A stretch of DNA of 64,000 nt, from NCBI GenBank assembly GCA_016713675.1, contig JADJOS010000001.1, positions 2,777,656 through 2,841,655 on the forward strand, given 5' to 3'. The translations under genes and the position numbers were made by a program. The notes beneath the pieces were generated by a model. The model was given only the letters and a program-made list of their open reading frames with translations, was not told where the DNA came from and ran no database searches. Of this stretch, positions 16,430 through 25,733 are shown one piece after another; positions within the stretch are counted from its first letter, which is position 1; each line of letters opens with the position of its first letter. This DNA comes from Acidobacteriota bacterium (GTDB lineage Bacteria > Acidobacteriota > Blastocatellia > Pyrinomonadales > Pyrinomonadaceae).

Positions 16430-19400
16430 TTAGAAGCTCATCTTAAATGCAAGCTGGATAACACGCGGCCCGGTCGCTGCACGCTCGATGCGGCCGAAAT
16501 TAGCACCGATGATGTTGTTGTTTGGGTTAGCGTAGTTGACCCAATTGAACACGTTGAACATCTCAGCCCTGAGCTCGCCGCGAAAACGCTCGGAAAACGG
16601 AATGAACTTGATGAATGAAAGATCGACGTTCTTCTGTCCGGGTCCGGTAAGCATGTTTCGAGTGGTATTTCCGAATGGTGCATCCGGATCGAACGTGGGG
16701 GTGCCGAGTGTTGACGCAGCAAACGCCGCCGTGTTGAAATACTGCCCCAAACGCGTGTTAAGGTCGCCGGTCGTATAAAGGCTGTTACCTGTAAAGGCCG
16801 GATTGCGGTTCGCTCTGCTGACGATCGACGTGCCGTTGGTATTCTCGACCGAGAAGGGAAGCCCGGTCTGGATGACCGCAATGCCTGCGACTTCCCAATT
16901 TCCAAACAATGCACGTACGAATCGGCTGGAATTCTTGAAGTTTGGCAGGTCATAAACACCGCTGATGACAAATCGCTGTTCGCGGTTAAAGTCGCTGCGG
17001 CCGCGGTTTGTTCGCCAATTCAACTGATCGCCCGGAACGTTTGCAAGCTCGTTGAGAGCGGCTCCCGAGTAATAGTCTATCGACTTGCCGAATGTGTAAG
17101 CCGCAAGGAATTGAGCACCGTTGCTGAACCTTCGGCTAAGTGAAACCTGTAGCGAATCATAATGCGAACGCGACGTGGTCTGCACCTGCTGGATCCCGCC
17201 GGTCACATTCTTATTTGCTGAGAAATTGGCTCCGAGCGGATTCGAGAACGTGTTCGTCGCTCGATTGTATACCGGTTGATTTAGCGTGATGATCTGCAAG
17301 AGCTTTGAGCCTTTGTTTCCTACATAGCCGACATCGACGACATAGTTCTTTGCAAACTGCATCTGAAAACCAAAGTTGTACTGCTGAATATACGGCGTCC
17401 GCAGATTCGGATCGACAAAAACTCCGCTTATCGCAGCACCGGTCGGCGAGGGATTTGCACCGTTCAGGGGGAACTGCGATGGCGGCGGAACCGGAAAGAA
17501 CGGATTTCCGAAGGTTCTCAGTCCCGGAAATACGATCGGCGAAACCACCGAGACGGGAAGCGAGAAATACGGATAATTGAAAAGCTGTGTATTTGCGTAT
17601 CTTGTCGAGATACGATCGTAATAGATCCCATATCCGCCACGCATAACGAGGTTTAGCTTCTCATCAAGCATGTACGCAACGCCGACTCGCGGCGAAAAAT
17701 TATTCTTGTCCACCGGGACAAGAGTTTTTTCGACTGTCGGCACACCTGCAAGAGTTCCGCCTTCTGCCTGAACCAGGCCGTTTGGCGGCAGCACGGGAGC
17801 GGCGGCTGTGCCATTGCGGATCTGATCGACGATCAGATTGACCAGACGGCCGTTTGTGTCGACCGGCAGGCCAAAAAAGTCGTATCTGATGCCCATGTTC
17901 ACGGTCAGCCGGCTACTGATCTTGAAGTCATCCTGGATAAACCCACTTGAGTCCTTAACACGGAACGAGCGGTCGAAAATCCCGGAGCCGATCAGTGAAA
18001 GACCGTTGGTGAGCGTCGCAAAACTCAAACTCCCGCCCGTTAAAAAGTCACGGAAGCTGGCAAACAGCAGCTGACCGCGTGAAAATGCATTGAAGTAAAA
18101 TTTCACGGTCGAGGCTCGATATTCGCCTCCGATCTTAATGCGGTGATTGCCCCTGGTGATCGAGAGTGTGTCGCCTGCCGTGTAAGCGTTAATACGCGAA
18201 GACTGGTCTGCCAATGTTCCCGAGCCAAAGAAGAATGCCGAATCCAGCCCCAAGACACGGATAGTAGGGGCTCCCGGAAATGTGCCGGCGAGCGGGCTTG
18301 TGATGCCGAGCCCCGCTGCCGTAAATGGCTCTTCAGGAACGCTGGTCACCCGCAATCGGCTGAATCCGAACCTTGCCTGATTAACAATATTCGGCGAAAA
18401 GACGTAATTGTCCGTGATCGAATACAGCTTCTGTTTGATCGTCAGATCGCCGCCGAAGCCGATCAACTGCCGTTCACCGTTTCCGAGGCCCGCGAAATTG
18501 TAATTCGCCTGAAATGTCGGATTGTCCGCAAAAAAGAACTTAGCTGAGATGTTATGCTTGTTGGTCAGCACAAAATCGGCGTTCGCATTGAATTGATTTT
18601 CCTTGAATGTGGACACGCCTGACTGAGGCACGGTCACCGTGGCAAACGGATTAGCAGCGTTCGCAACGCCCGAAGAAGGTATGGCGAATCCGCCGCCCGG
18701 AAGCTGTGCATTTAGGATGTTCACCGCCTGAGGCGATATATTCGCGACCGGTATTCCGAATGTTGCGGCAAGTGCCACTGCGCTGCGGTTCGTGTCCGTC
18801 AGGCCGGCTGGTACGATCGGCGAGGTCAGGCTGTTGACCAGCGAAACGCCGTTGCGTTCCTGCGTGCCCTGATACGAACCGAACAGGAAGACGCGGTCCT
18901 TGACGACGGCACCGCCGAGTGTGCCGCCCCACTGATTTCGTGTCGCGACCGGACGTTCTATGCCGCGTGCTTTGATGAATGGCTCGTTGGCGTTTAGGGC
19001 TTTGTTTCTCAGAAAGTAATATGCACTGCCGTGCCGATCGTTGGTGCCGCTCTTGGTAATGGCTTCAACGTTTCCGCCCGCATTTCGGCCTGACGAAGCA
19101 TCGTACATCGAGGTCTGGACGATGAATTCCTGGAGGCTGTCCGTAGCAGGGACCGCGATGTTCGGTGTCGAGTTGGTACCGATAGAGTTGGCATCGATAC
19201 CGTTTATCTTGACGCTGTTGCTTGTAGTGCGTTGGCCGTTGACCGTGATGGTCGCGTCGCCGCGGCCCAGGTCTGTACTGTTCGTCACGCCGGTCTGGGC
19301 TCCCGGCGAAAGTGTCAACAGCTGTTGAAAATTGCGTGTCGGCAGCGGTAGCTGGCGAATCGTCTCACCAGAGACTGTCCTCCCGCTCGTAGATGTCTCC

Positions 19401-19774
19401 ACCTGCAAGGCCGGAGCATCCACGTTTACGACGTTGATATTCTGTGAGACCGAAAGCTGCGAATCAATGATCGTCGTTTGCGCCAATGTGACGACCGCTG
19501 TCGATGTATAGCTGCCAAACCCGTTGGCCTTTACATCGACAGAATAGTTACCCGGCGGTAGAAGGGAAACTGACCACGACCCGTCGCCGTTGGTCGTCGT
19601 TTCTCGCGAAGTGTTCGTCCCGGTGTTAGTTACCTTGACCGCTGCTCCGGCTATTACCGCACCGTTCGGGTCGGTAACCGTTCCGCTAAGTTGTCCCGTG
19701 GTGCCCTGGCTAAATGCCATTAATGCACAGAACAACATAATGATCCCGCTTGCCAATAACCTGCTTTTAAACAT
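16430..19774 (-). CDS. Oar-like outer-membrane receptor with carboxypeptidase regulatory domain
   Basis: Protein of 1114 aa. ATG 19774 was chosen because GGAGG lies 8 nt upstream; an earlier in-frame start adds 5 residues. Signal peptide at residues ~1-25 (LLASGIIMLFCALMAFSQG), then a CarboxypepD_reg-like Ig fold (SGTVTDPNGAVIAGAAVKV), a plug-like domain (IRQLPLPTRNFQQLL), and a long beta barrel ending in the C-terminal Phe expected for BAM substrates (LAFKMSF). This architecture is very abundant in Acidobacteriota and is thought to bind or import complex nutrients. A TetR gene lies upstream on the same strand, and both promoters share a 10-bp motif. Confidence 0.87.
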   Translation of the reverse strand: MFKSRLLASGIIMLFCALMAFSQGTTGQLSGTVTDPNGAVIAGAAVKVTNTGTNTSRETTTNGDGSWSVSLLPPGNYSVDVKANGFGSYTSTAVVTLAQTTIIDSQLSVSQNINVVNVDAPALQVETSTSGRTVSGETIRQLPLPTRNFQQLLTLSPGAQTGVTNSTDLGRGDATITVNGQRTTSNSVKINGIDANSIGTNSTPNIAVPATDSLQEFIVQTSMYDASSGRNAGGNVEAITKSGTNDRHGSAYYFLRNKALNANEPFIKARGIERPVATRNQWGGTLGGAVVKDRVFLFGSYQGTQERNGVSLVNSLTSPIVPAGLTDTNRSAVALAATFGIPVANISPQAVNILNAQLPGGGFAIPSSGVANAANPFATVTVPQSGVSTFKENQFNANADFVLTNKHNISAKFFFADNPTFQANYNFAGLGNGERQLIGFGGDLTIKQKLYSITDNYVFSPNIVNQARFGFSRLRVTSVPEEPFTAAGLGITSPLAGTFPGAPTIRVLGLDSAFFFGSGTLADQSSRINAYTAGDTLSITRGNHRIKIGGEYRASTVKFYFNAFSRGQLLFASFRDFLTGGSLSFATLTNGLSLIGSGIFDRSFRVKDSSGFIQDDFKISSRLTVNMGIRYDFFGLPVDTNGRLVNLIVDQIRNGTAAAPVLPPNGLVQAEGGTLAGVPTVEKTLVPVDKNNFSPRVGVAYMLDEKLNLVMRGGYGIYYDRISTRYANTQLFNYPYFSLPVSVVSPIVFPGLRTFGNPFFPVPPPSQFPLNGANPSPTGAAISGVFVDPNLRTPYIQQYNFGFQMQFAKNYVVDVGYVGNKGSKLLQIITLNQPVYNRATNTFSNPLGANFSANKNVTGGIQQVQTTSRSHYDSLQVSLSRRFSNGAQFLAAYTFGKSIDYYSGAALNELANVPGDQLNWRTNRGRSDFNREQRFVISGVYDLPNFKNSSRFVRALFGNWEVAGIAVIQTGLPFSVENTNGTSIVSRANRNPAFTGNSLYTTGDLNTRLGQYFNTAAFAASTLGTPTFDPDAPFGNTTRNMLTGPGQKNVDLSFIKFIPFSERFRGELRAEMFNVFNWVNYANPNNNIIGANFGRIERAATGPRVIQLAFKMSF

Positions 19775-19799
19775 ACTACTTGCCTCCATAAAGAAAAAT

Positions 19800-19809
19800 G
19801 AACGTCCGT
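19800..19809. promoter_or_regulatory. Candidate TetR operator upstream of the receptor gene
   Basis: GAACGTCCGT followed by TTTTTTA, 26 nt upstream of the receptor start. The core AACGTCCGTT is a near-palindrome (AACG..CGTT). Nearly the same string occurs just upstream of the TetR gene. Function is inferred only. Confidence 0.35.
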
Positions 19810-19853
19810 TTTTTATTCTCGTAAACTAAAACGGCAAACTGTTGATCGTCAGC

Positions 19854-20525
19854 TCAGTCGCCGAGAGTTCCGATTGCCGTGCGTCGCTTAAATCGCGAAA
19901 GATTCTCTTCGCTCAGCGTGCCGTACGCGAAGATCTTTGTCAGGCTGTTTAGAGCCTGTTCGTCGTCGAGCCCTAGGTGGTTGTTACCACCAAAGAGCTT
20001 TTCGACCAAAAAATAGTTAAAAAATTGCATGTACGCAGCCGTGAACACTGAAGCCGCATCAACGCCCGTCCGCAGATCGCCGCGAGCCTCGGCTGCTTCG
20101 AATTTTGGACCGAATATTTTACGAAACCGGTCGGTTATCCCGTCAAACATCTTACGAAAGTGCCGATTCTGAAACTCAAGAACGTCGATATACATCAGCA
20201 GCCAAAAATCACTGTGTTCATTGACCAACCGGCCGACATTGGCACCGAGCTTTCTTAGGTTCGACGGTTCAAGAGGCTCGTCGATCTCGGCAAAAATGGA
20301 CCGCAGATGTTCGTCTATTACGGTCAAATAGCGGTCGATTATCGATTCAAAGATCGATTCTTTCGTCGGGAAATAGTTATACATATTGCCCAACGAAACC
20401 CCTGCGTGGAGTGAGATGTCCCGCATCGACGTCGCGTGAAAGCCCTGCTTGATAAAAAGCTCGCAGGCCGCGTCTTCGATCTTGTTTTTGCGCTCCTGGA
20501 TCGCGTCCTGACTAAGCTTTGGCAT
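19854..20525 (-). CDS. TetR/AcrR family transcriptional regulator
   Basis: Protein of 223 aa. N-terminal HTH: ERKNKIEDAACELFIKQGFH, then TSMRDISLHAGVSLGNMYNYF, the classic TetR recognition helix region. The C-terminal ligand domain is not recognisable. It lies 79 bp upstream of the Oar-like receptor and may control it and itself. The ligand is unknown; a nutrient or fatty-acyl effector would fit the neighbourhood, but this is a guess. Confidence 0.88.
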   Translation of the reverse strand: MPKLSQDAIQERKNKIEDAACELFIKQGFHATSMRDISLHAGVSLGNMYNYFPTKESIFESIIDRYLTVIDEHLRSIFAEIDEPLEPSNLRKLGANVGRLVNEHSDFWLLMYIDVLEFQNRHFRKMFDGITDRFRKIFGPKFEAAEARGDLRTGVDAASVFTAAYMQFFNYFLVEKLFGGNNHLGLDDEQALNSLTKIFAYGTLSEENLSRFKRRTAIGTLGD

Positions 20526-20535
20526 AAATAAAAAC

Positions 20536-20545
20536 GAACGACCGT
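20536..20545. promoter_or_regulatory. Candidate TetR autoregulatory operator
   Basis: GAACGACCGT followed by ATTTTTA, 11 nt upstream of the TetR start codon. It matches the motif before the receptor gene at 15 of 17 positions. Placement over the promoter fits autorepression. Confidence 0.35.
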
Positions 20546-20591
20546 ATTTTTATATTTAAAAGAAGCTCGTGTCAAGCGAAAGACAGAATAT

Positions 20592-21470
20592 TTATTCCGC
20601 GATAACTTCGCTCGTATCTTCTTCTTCGTTCCGCAGGTCATGCAGTACCGCATTTATCGCACCGCCGACCATCAACACCATCGCAGTCAGGTAGAGCCAT
20701 AGAAGAAGAATGATAACAGCTCCGAGGGAGCCGTAGGTTTTGTCGTAATTGTTGAAATAATTGAGGTACAAGCGAAAGCTGCCGGTCAGCAAAAGCCAGA
20801 GGACTATCGCCACCAGCGAGCCGGCAGTTATCCAGATCCATTTAAACTTGCGAAAATCAGGCAGAAAATTATAGATAACCTCACACGCCAGCAGCATGAC
20901 GAACAAAATGGATATCCATTGGATACCGACCAAAACCAATGGCGACGTGATCGGCATGCCGATCCAATTCGTTCCGGCCTGAACAAGCTGCCAACCGTAA
21001 AACATGATCGAAAGGCCGAGTGCCGCGAGGACCGTGACAACCAGCGTTAGGATCAAGGACTGAAATTTGGTCCAGAACCACGAGCGCCGCTCGCGAAGTT
21101 CATAGACCGAATTCAACGCACCGCGAACCGCATCAACTCCGGCCGATGCCGACCATAACGCAACGATCAATCCGAGAGTCAACTTGCTCCCTGAACTGTT
21201 CGCGGCGATCTCATCCACGGTGTTGCGCACGAGAACAAAGACCGAGGCCGGCATTATCTGCCGTAAGTAATTATAGAGTTCGCTCTTCAATGCGTCAGTC
21301 GTCTCCAGCACCAAGCCGAACAGACTGACGAGAAAAAAGACAAAAGGGAAGAGCGCGAACGAAAAATAGAAGGCGGCCTGTGCAGCCCGATTGAATAGGT
21401 CCGAGTCGTCGGACTTTTTGTAGAGCCGCTTAAAGAAATCGACCCAATCAAATTCAAATACCGCTTGCAT
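20592..21470 (-). CDS. YihY/BrkB family inner-membrane protein
   Basis: Protein of 292 aa with six hydrophobic segments and the family signatures AAFYFSFALFPFVFFLVSLFG, LWSASAGVDAVRGALNSVY and TYGSLGAVIILLLWLYLTA. The family was once called RNase BN, but that assignment belongs to another protein; its role is still unclear. It follows the LURP-one gene by 6 bp and forms an alr-LURP-brkB unit. Confidence 0.88.
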   Translation of the reverse strand: MQAVFEFDWVDFFKRLYKKSDDSDLFNRAAQAAFYFSFALFPFVFFLVSLFGLVLETTDALKSELYNYLRQIMPASVFVLVRNTVDEIAANSSGSKLTLGLIVALWSASAGVDAVRGALNSVYELRERRSWFWTKFQSLILTLVVTVLAALGLSIMFYGWQLVQAGTNWIGMPITSPLVLVGIQWISILFVMLLACEVIYNFLPDFRKFKWIWITAGSLVAIVLWLLLTGSFRLYLNYFNNYDKTYGSLGAVIILLLWLYLTAMVLMVGGAINAVLHDLRNEEEDTSEVIAE

Positions 21471-21476
21471 CTTTCA

Positions 21477-22064
21477 TTATCCGCGGTTTCGTTCGAGCAA
21501 AGTCATGGTCAGGACGGACAACAGCAATTCTGCTTCGTCTTCAGCCGGTATCGGCACAAGCGGTTCGAGTTCGAAGATGCCTTCCATAAATGCTGGCTGT
21601 TTTTTGAGACGTGCGCCCTGAGTTCCATCCATACGCGTCACGATATAGGACGGATTGAAGAAATATCCCGTGAACATCCCAAGGATCGGCACCTCGCCAA
21701 GTAGGGAATCCACGACCTTGATCCAGCCGTTTTCTTCGTGGATCTCCATTGTCTGAATTTCGTTACTGTCGAAGATCATGTAATGGGCCTTAAATATCGA
21801 ACGCATACCCTTTCGTTTTATCGATCCGAGCAGACGGCCGGTCGCGTCGGAAAAGTTATATTTGGCAGAGAAATCTATGACGCGGTCAGCCTTGATCTTG
21901 TAAAGGTGCTGCGTCTGCTGTTCGTCCGCAAAAACGTTGATGTCCTCTTTAAGCTTGAGGAGCTTTTGTTTAACATAGCCGATCAGTTGGCCATTTGCGT
22001 CGCGTACATAGATCTGGCTGGCGATTGCCAGCAGTTTGAATGATAGTTTTATTGGATAGTTCAT
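21477..22064 (-). CDS. LURP-one/Tubby-like family protein
   Basis: Protein of 195 aa of the LURP-one-related/phospholipid scramblase-like fold: repeated beta strands with QIYVRDANGQLIGYVKQKLL, DATGRLLGSIKRKG and MEIHEENGWIKV. In this family the beta barrel surrounds a hydrophobic helix; the bacterial function is unknown, with a membrane or lipid association suspected. Its start overlaps the alanine racemase stop by 4 bp (ATGA), implying translational coupling. Confidence 0.7.
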   Translation of the reverse strand: MNYPIKLSFKLLAIASQIYVRDANGQLIGYVKQKLLKLKEDINVFADEQQTQHLYKIKADRVIDFSAKYNFSDATGRLLGSIKRKGMRSIFKAHYMIFDSNEIQTMEIHEENGWIKVVDSLLGEVPILGMFTGYFFNPSYIVTRMDGTQGARLKKQPAFMEGIFELEPLVPIPAEDEAELLLSVLTMTLLERNRG

Positions 22065-23206
22065 ATTTTCTCCTTGAATATTCTCGGCACCCTAGCTGAA
22101 ATGCCGCACGTTACCTCGTACGAAATTGTTGACAGCATCGCCGCTATATCCTCTGCCTTGATAGACAAGTCCCGTTCCGATCCAATGACCGTCACCGGAG
22201 TGCCGACATCCGCATCATCAATGTCCGTGACGTCGATAGTCACCCAATCCATCGAAACTCGTCCGATGACCGGAGCGATCTTGCCCTTTACGATCATGCT
22301 GCCCTGATTGGAAAGGCCGCGTGGATATCCGTCATAATAACCGACCGGAACCGACGCGATCACAGAATCCCTCCCCGCAATAAATGTCCGGCCATACCCT
22401 ATGCTTTCGCCGGTTTCCACCGATTTGACCTGAGCGATTTCAGACACGACCGACATTACAGGCTTTAGTTCAGGCTTTTCAATTTCGACCGGCAGCACAT
22501 CGCCGCCTAGGCCGTATAAAACGCCGCCTAAACGTACCATATTTCCAAGTGTATTCGTATGAGCGACCGCTCCGGGGGAATTTGCGAGATCCAGATACGC
22601 GGGCGTTGAGCCATATTGTTTGAACGCCTCGACCGCCCAATTGAACCGGCTGATCTGCTGATTTGTAAAATCATTCTGCCCGAGATCATCGGCAACGGCA
22701 AAATGCGTCATGATGCCTTCGATATTGAGATTGGGGAGTTTTGTTATCTCACTCGCGAACTGCTCGGCCTTGTCATATCTGACACCAACACGGCCCATAC
22801 CTGTATCGATCTTTACGTGAATATCGACGATCCGGCCGATTTTTGCCGCCTCCGCATTGAGCGATCTTGCTTTGTCTATCGTCAGGATCACCGGCGTCAA
22901 ATTCTTTTCGATCATCAGCGATTCCTGACCGGGCCAAAAACTTCCGAGACAAAGTATCGGAGAAGTGATTCCTGCATCACGAAGCTCGACGCCTTCTTCC
23001 GGCAAAGCAACGCCAAACCAGTCGATACCCTCGGCCTCGAGCCGCCGCGAGCATTCAATTGAGCCGTGGCCATAAGCATCCGCCTTGACGACAGCCAAAT
23101 ACTTGATCGTATCGCCAACGAATGATCTGACCGAACGAAAATTGAAGGCCAGAGCGTCAAGATCGATCACGCATCTGGTCGGTCTGGCGGCGTCGTATCG
23201 CTGCAT
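22061..23206 (-). CDS. alr: Alanine racemase
   Basis: Protein of 381 aa, normal for Alr. PLP-binding lysine K41 in AVVKADAYGHG, and the second catalytic base Y271 in SIGYGRTF. It interconverts L- and D-alanine in the cytoplasm for peptidoglycan. Further family signatures: MTHFAVAD, RLGGVLYG, GRVSMDW. First gene of a three-gene unit. Confidence 0.95.
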   Translation of the reverse strand: MQRYDAARPTRCVIDLDALAFNFRSVRSFVGDTIKYLAVVKADAYGHGSIECSRRLEAEGIDWFGVALPEEGVELRDAGITSPILCLGSFWPGQESLMIEKNLTPVILTIDKARSLNAEAAKIGRIVDIHVKIDTGMGRVGVRYDKAEQFASEITKLPNLNIEGIMTHFAVADDLGQNDFTNQQISRFNWAVEAFKQYGSTPAYLDLANSPGAVAHTNTLGNMVRLGGVLYGLGGDVLPVEIEKPELKPVMSVVSEIAQVKSVETGESIGYGRTFIAGRDSVIASVPVGYYDGYPRGLSNQGSMIVKGKIAPVIGRVSMDWVTIDVTDIDDADVGTPVTVIGSERDLSIKAEDIAAMLSTISYEVTCGISARVPRIFKEKI

Positions 23207-23316
23207 ATTGGAGCTAAATAACTAGTTTAACAATAGTCTGTAAGCTGCTGATAATAAATAGGTAACTTAATAGTTAAAGTAAATTCTCGATAATCTATCT
23301 TAACGTTTACAAATCG

Positions 23317-24873
23317 CTAGAGCGGGATATTTCCGTGCTTTTTCGGTGGATTGGTGTCACGCTTATTCTGAAGCATTGAAAGTGCCCGGATCAGCTTTGG
23401 CCGCGTGAATCTCGGCTCTATCACTTCGTCGATATAACCGCGCTCTGCCGCGACATACGGATTCGCAAATTTGTCTTCGAACTCAGCGACTTTCGCCAAA
23501 CGATACGCTTCGTCGTTTTCCGCTATCTCGCGCTTAAAGAGCACGCCGACGGCACCTTCGGCCCCCATAACGGCAATTTCTGCTGACGGATAGGCAAAAT
23601 TGACGTCCGTCCGGATATGTTTGGACGCCATGACGCAATATGCTCCGCCGTAGGCCTTTCGCGTTATGACCGTGATCTTGGGCACAGTAGCCTCGGCAAA
23701 GGCATAAAGAAGCTTTGCTCCGTGCCGGATGATGCCCTGATGCTCCTGATTGACGCCTGGCAGAAATCCGGGTACATCTTCGAAAGTGATCAACGGAATA
23801 TTAAAACAATCGCAGAAACGCACGAATCTGGCTGCTTTGACCGATGCGTCGATATCCAGGACGCCCGCGAGGAACGCCGGTTGGTTCGCTACGATTCCCA
23901 CCGAAAATCCGCCGAGCCGGGCATATCCTACAACAATATTCGGAGCGTAATGCTCCTGAACCTCAAAAAAATATCCGTCATCGACAACATTATTTATGAT
24001 GTCGCGAATGTCATACGGCTGATTTGCCGAGTCGGGGACGATCGAATTGAGCTTTTCGTCAGCACGGCCCGAAGGGTCATTGGTGGGCACAAAAGGCGGG
24101 AGATCCATGTTATTTGACGGCATGAACGACAGGAGTTCTCGCGTGATCCGAAGTGCATGTTCATCCGAATCTGCTGCAAAATGTGCTACGCCGGATTTTG
24201 CATTATGGGTCATCGCACCGCCGAGTTCGTCCTTGGACACGTCCTCGTGAGTGACGGTTTTGATCACGTCGGGACCGGTGATGAACATGTAGGACGTGTC
24301 CTTCACCATCACGTTAAAATCCGTGATCGCAGGTGAATACACCGCACCGCCGGCACACGGGCCGAGGATACAGCTGATCTGGGGCACGACGCCGCTGGTG
24401 AGCACATTTCGTAGGAATATATCGGCGTAACCGCCGAGGCTGACGACGCCCTCCTGAATTCTCGCACCGCCGGAATCATTCAAACCAACTACCGGAGCCC
24501 CCATCTTCACGGCCATATCCATGACCTTACAAATCTTTTGAGCGTGCGTTTCCGATAGCGAACCGCCGAAAACTGAAAAATCCTGTGCAAAAACGAATAC
24601 TTCGCGGCCGTTGACGAGACCATGCCCTGTGACCACGCCGTCGCCGGGATAGAGTTGCTTTTCGAGGCCAAAGTCGGTCGAGCGGTGAACTACAAACTTG
24701 TCAAATTCCTCAAACGTGCCTTCGTCAAGAAAGAAATCGATTCGTTCGCGGGCGGTCATCTTGCCGCTCGCACGCTGTTTATCGAGGCGTGTCTTGCCGC
24801 CGCCCTCTTCGGCAGTGAGCGATTTTTCTTTCAATATTTCGATCTTGCTTTTGATTTTCGTTTCGGGCTGCAT
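23317..24873 (-). CDS. Acyl-CoA carboxylase, carboxyltransferase beta subunit (PccB/MmdA type)
   Basis: Protein of 518 aa from the ATG at 24873, which has an AGGCG-like site just upstream; a TTG 12 codons earlier is less likely. Carboxyltransferase fold with motifs RIDFFLDEGTFEEFD, GLNDSGGARIQEGV, GPCAGGAVYSP and GAKLLYAFAEATVPK. The family moves CO2 from biotin to propionyl-CoA, methylmalonyl-CoA or related substrates. No biotin carboxylase or biotin-carrier gene is next to it, so partners lie elsewhere. Confidence 0.92.
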   Translation of the reverse strand: MQPETKIKSKIEILKEKSLTAEEGGGKTRLDKQRASGKMTARERIDFFLDEGTFEEFDKFVVHRSTDFGLEKQLYPGDGVVTGHGLVNGREVFVFAQDFSVFGGSLSETHAQKICKVMDMAVKMGAPVVGLNDSGGARIQEGVVSLGGYADIFLRNVLTSGVVPQISCILGPCAGGAVYSPAITDFNVMVKDTSYMFITGPDVIKTVTHEDVSKDELGGAMTHNAKSGVAHFAADSDEHALRITRELLSFMPSNNMDLPPFVPTNDPSGRADEKLNSIVPDSANQPYDIRDIINNVVDDGYFFEVQEHYAPNIVVGYARLGGFSVGIVANQPAFLAGVLDIDASVKAARFVRFCDCFNIPLITFEDVPGFLPGVNQEHQGIIRHGAKLLYAFAEATVPKITVITRKAYGGAYCVMASKHIRTDVNFAYPSAEIAVMGAEGAVGVLFKREIAENDEAYRLAKVAEFEDKFANPYVAAERGYIDEVIEPRFTRPKLIRALSMLQNKRDTNPPKKHGNIPL

Positions 24874-24944
24874 ATCGCCTAAGTTTAGCGATTTTACGCG
24901 TCTTTTCAAAACGCGGTGATAAATGATTAAATAACACGCGAGCG

Positions 24945-25733
24945 ATGGAAACCAGCGAAAAAATAACTAGCCGCGACAACGGCAAACTGGTAGCGGCACG
25001 AAAGGTTCGCGAGGGAAAGGTTCGCTCGCAGATATTCATCGAAGGCCGCCGGCTAGCCGTCGAGGCATTGCGATCGGACATCGTTATCGACGAATGCCTG
25101 ATCTCGAATGAATTCAGGGATGCCGGACTGATCGACGCCGTCCGAAACCGCACTCAAAACGTCGCGATAGTGGCCGACCGTATTTTCAAAACCATCGCCG
25201 ACACCAACGAACCGCAGGGAATCGTCCTGATCGCCCGCCGGCCGTCGACAGCCGATCTTGTCGTCACAGACAATCCTGCAAAACTCAAGATTGTTCTCTT
25301 TTTGAATGAGATCAACAATCCGTCAAATTTAGGTGCGATCTTACGAACCTCTGAGGCCGCAGGCGTCGTGGGCGTGATCGTGTCAGCAAATTCGGCGGAT
25401 GTATACTCGCCGAAGGCGATCCGTGCCGCGATGGGCTCGAGTTTTCGGCTTAAAATACGTGAAAATGCTTTATTTGAAGAGGTGATAGCCTGGGCAAACG
25501 AACGGGAATTGATAACCACGGCAGCTGATGTTTCCGCTACTTTCAGCTACGCCGACGCCGATTGGAGGCAGCCGCGTTTGCTGATCTTCGGCAGTGAAGC
25601 CCACGGCCTCAGTGTCGAACAGATCGCAAGAGTTGATGAGAAGGTGCTTATCCCGATGGAAAACGGCGTCGAAAGCCTAAATTTGGGCGTTTCGGCGGGC
25701 ATTATCCTTTTCGAAGCAAAGCGTCAAGCCTAA
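24945..25733 (+). CDS. TrmH/SpoU family RNA 2'-O-methyltransferase
   Basis: Protein of 262 aa. The N-terminal substrate-binding domain (IFIEGRRLAVEAL) is followed by a SPOUT domain: NEINNPSNLGAILRTSEAAG (motif 1), LLIFGSEAHGLS (motif 2), and IPMENGVESLNLGVSAGIIL (motif 3). It uses SAM to methylate rRNA or tRNA ribose; the target cannot be assigned. The stop overlaps the convergent PP2C gene by 4 bp. Confidence 0.9.
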   Translation: METSEKITSRDNGKLVAARKVREGKVRSQIFIEGRRLAVEALRSDIVIDECLISNEFRDAGLIDAVRNRTQNVAIVADRIFKTIADTNEPQGIVLIARRPSTADLVVTDNPAKLKIVLFLNEINNPSNLGAILRTSEAAGVVGVIVSANSADVYSPKAIRAAMGSSFRLKIRENALFEEVIAWANERELITTAADVSATFSYADADWRQPRLLIFGSEAHGLSVEQIARVDEKVLIPMENGVESLNLGVSAGIILFEAKRQA

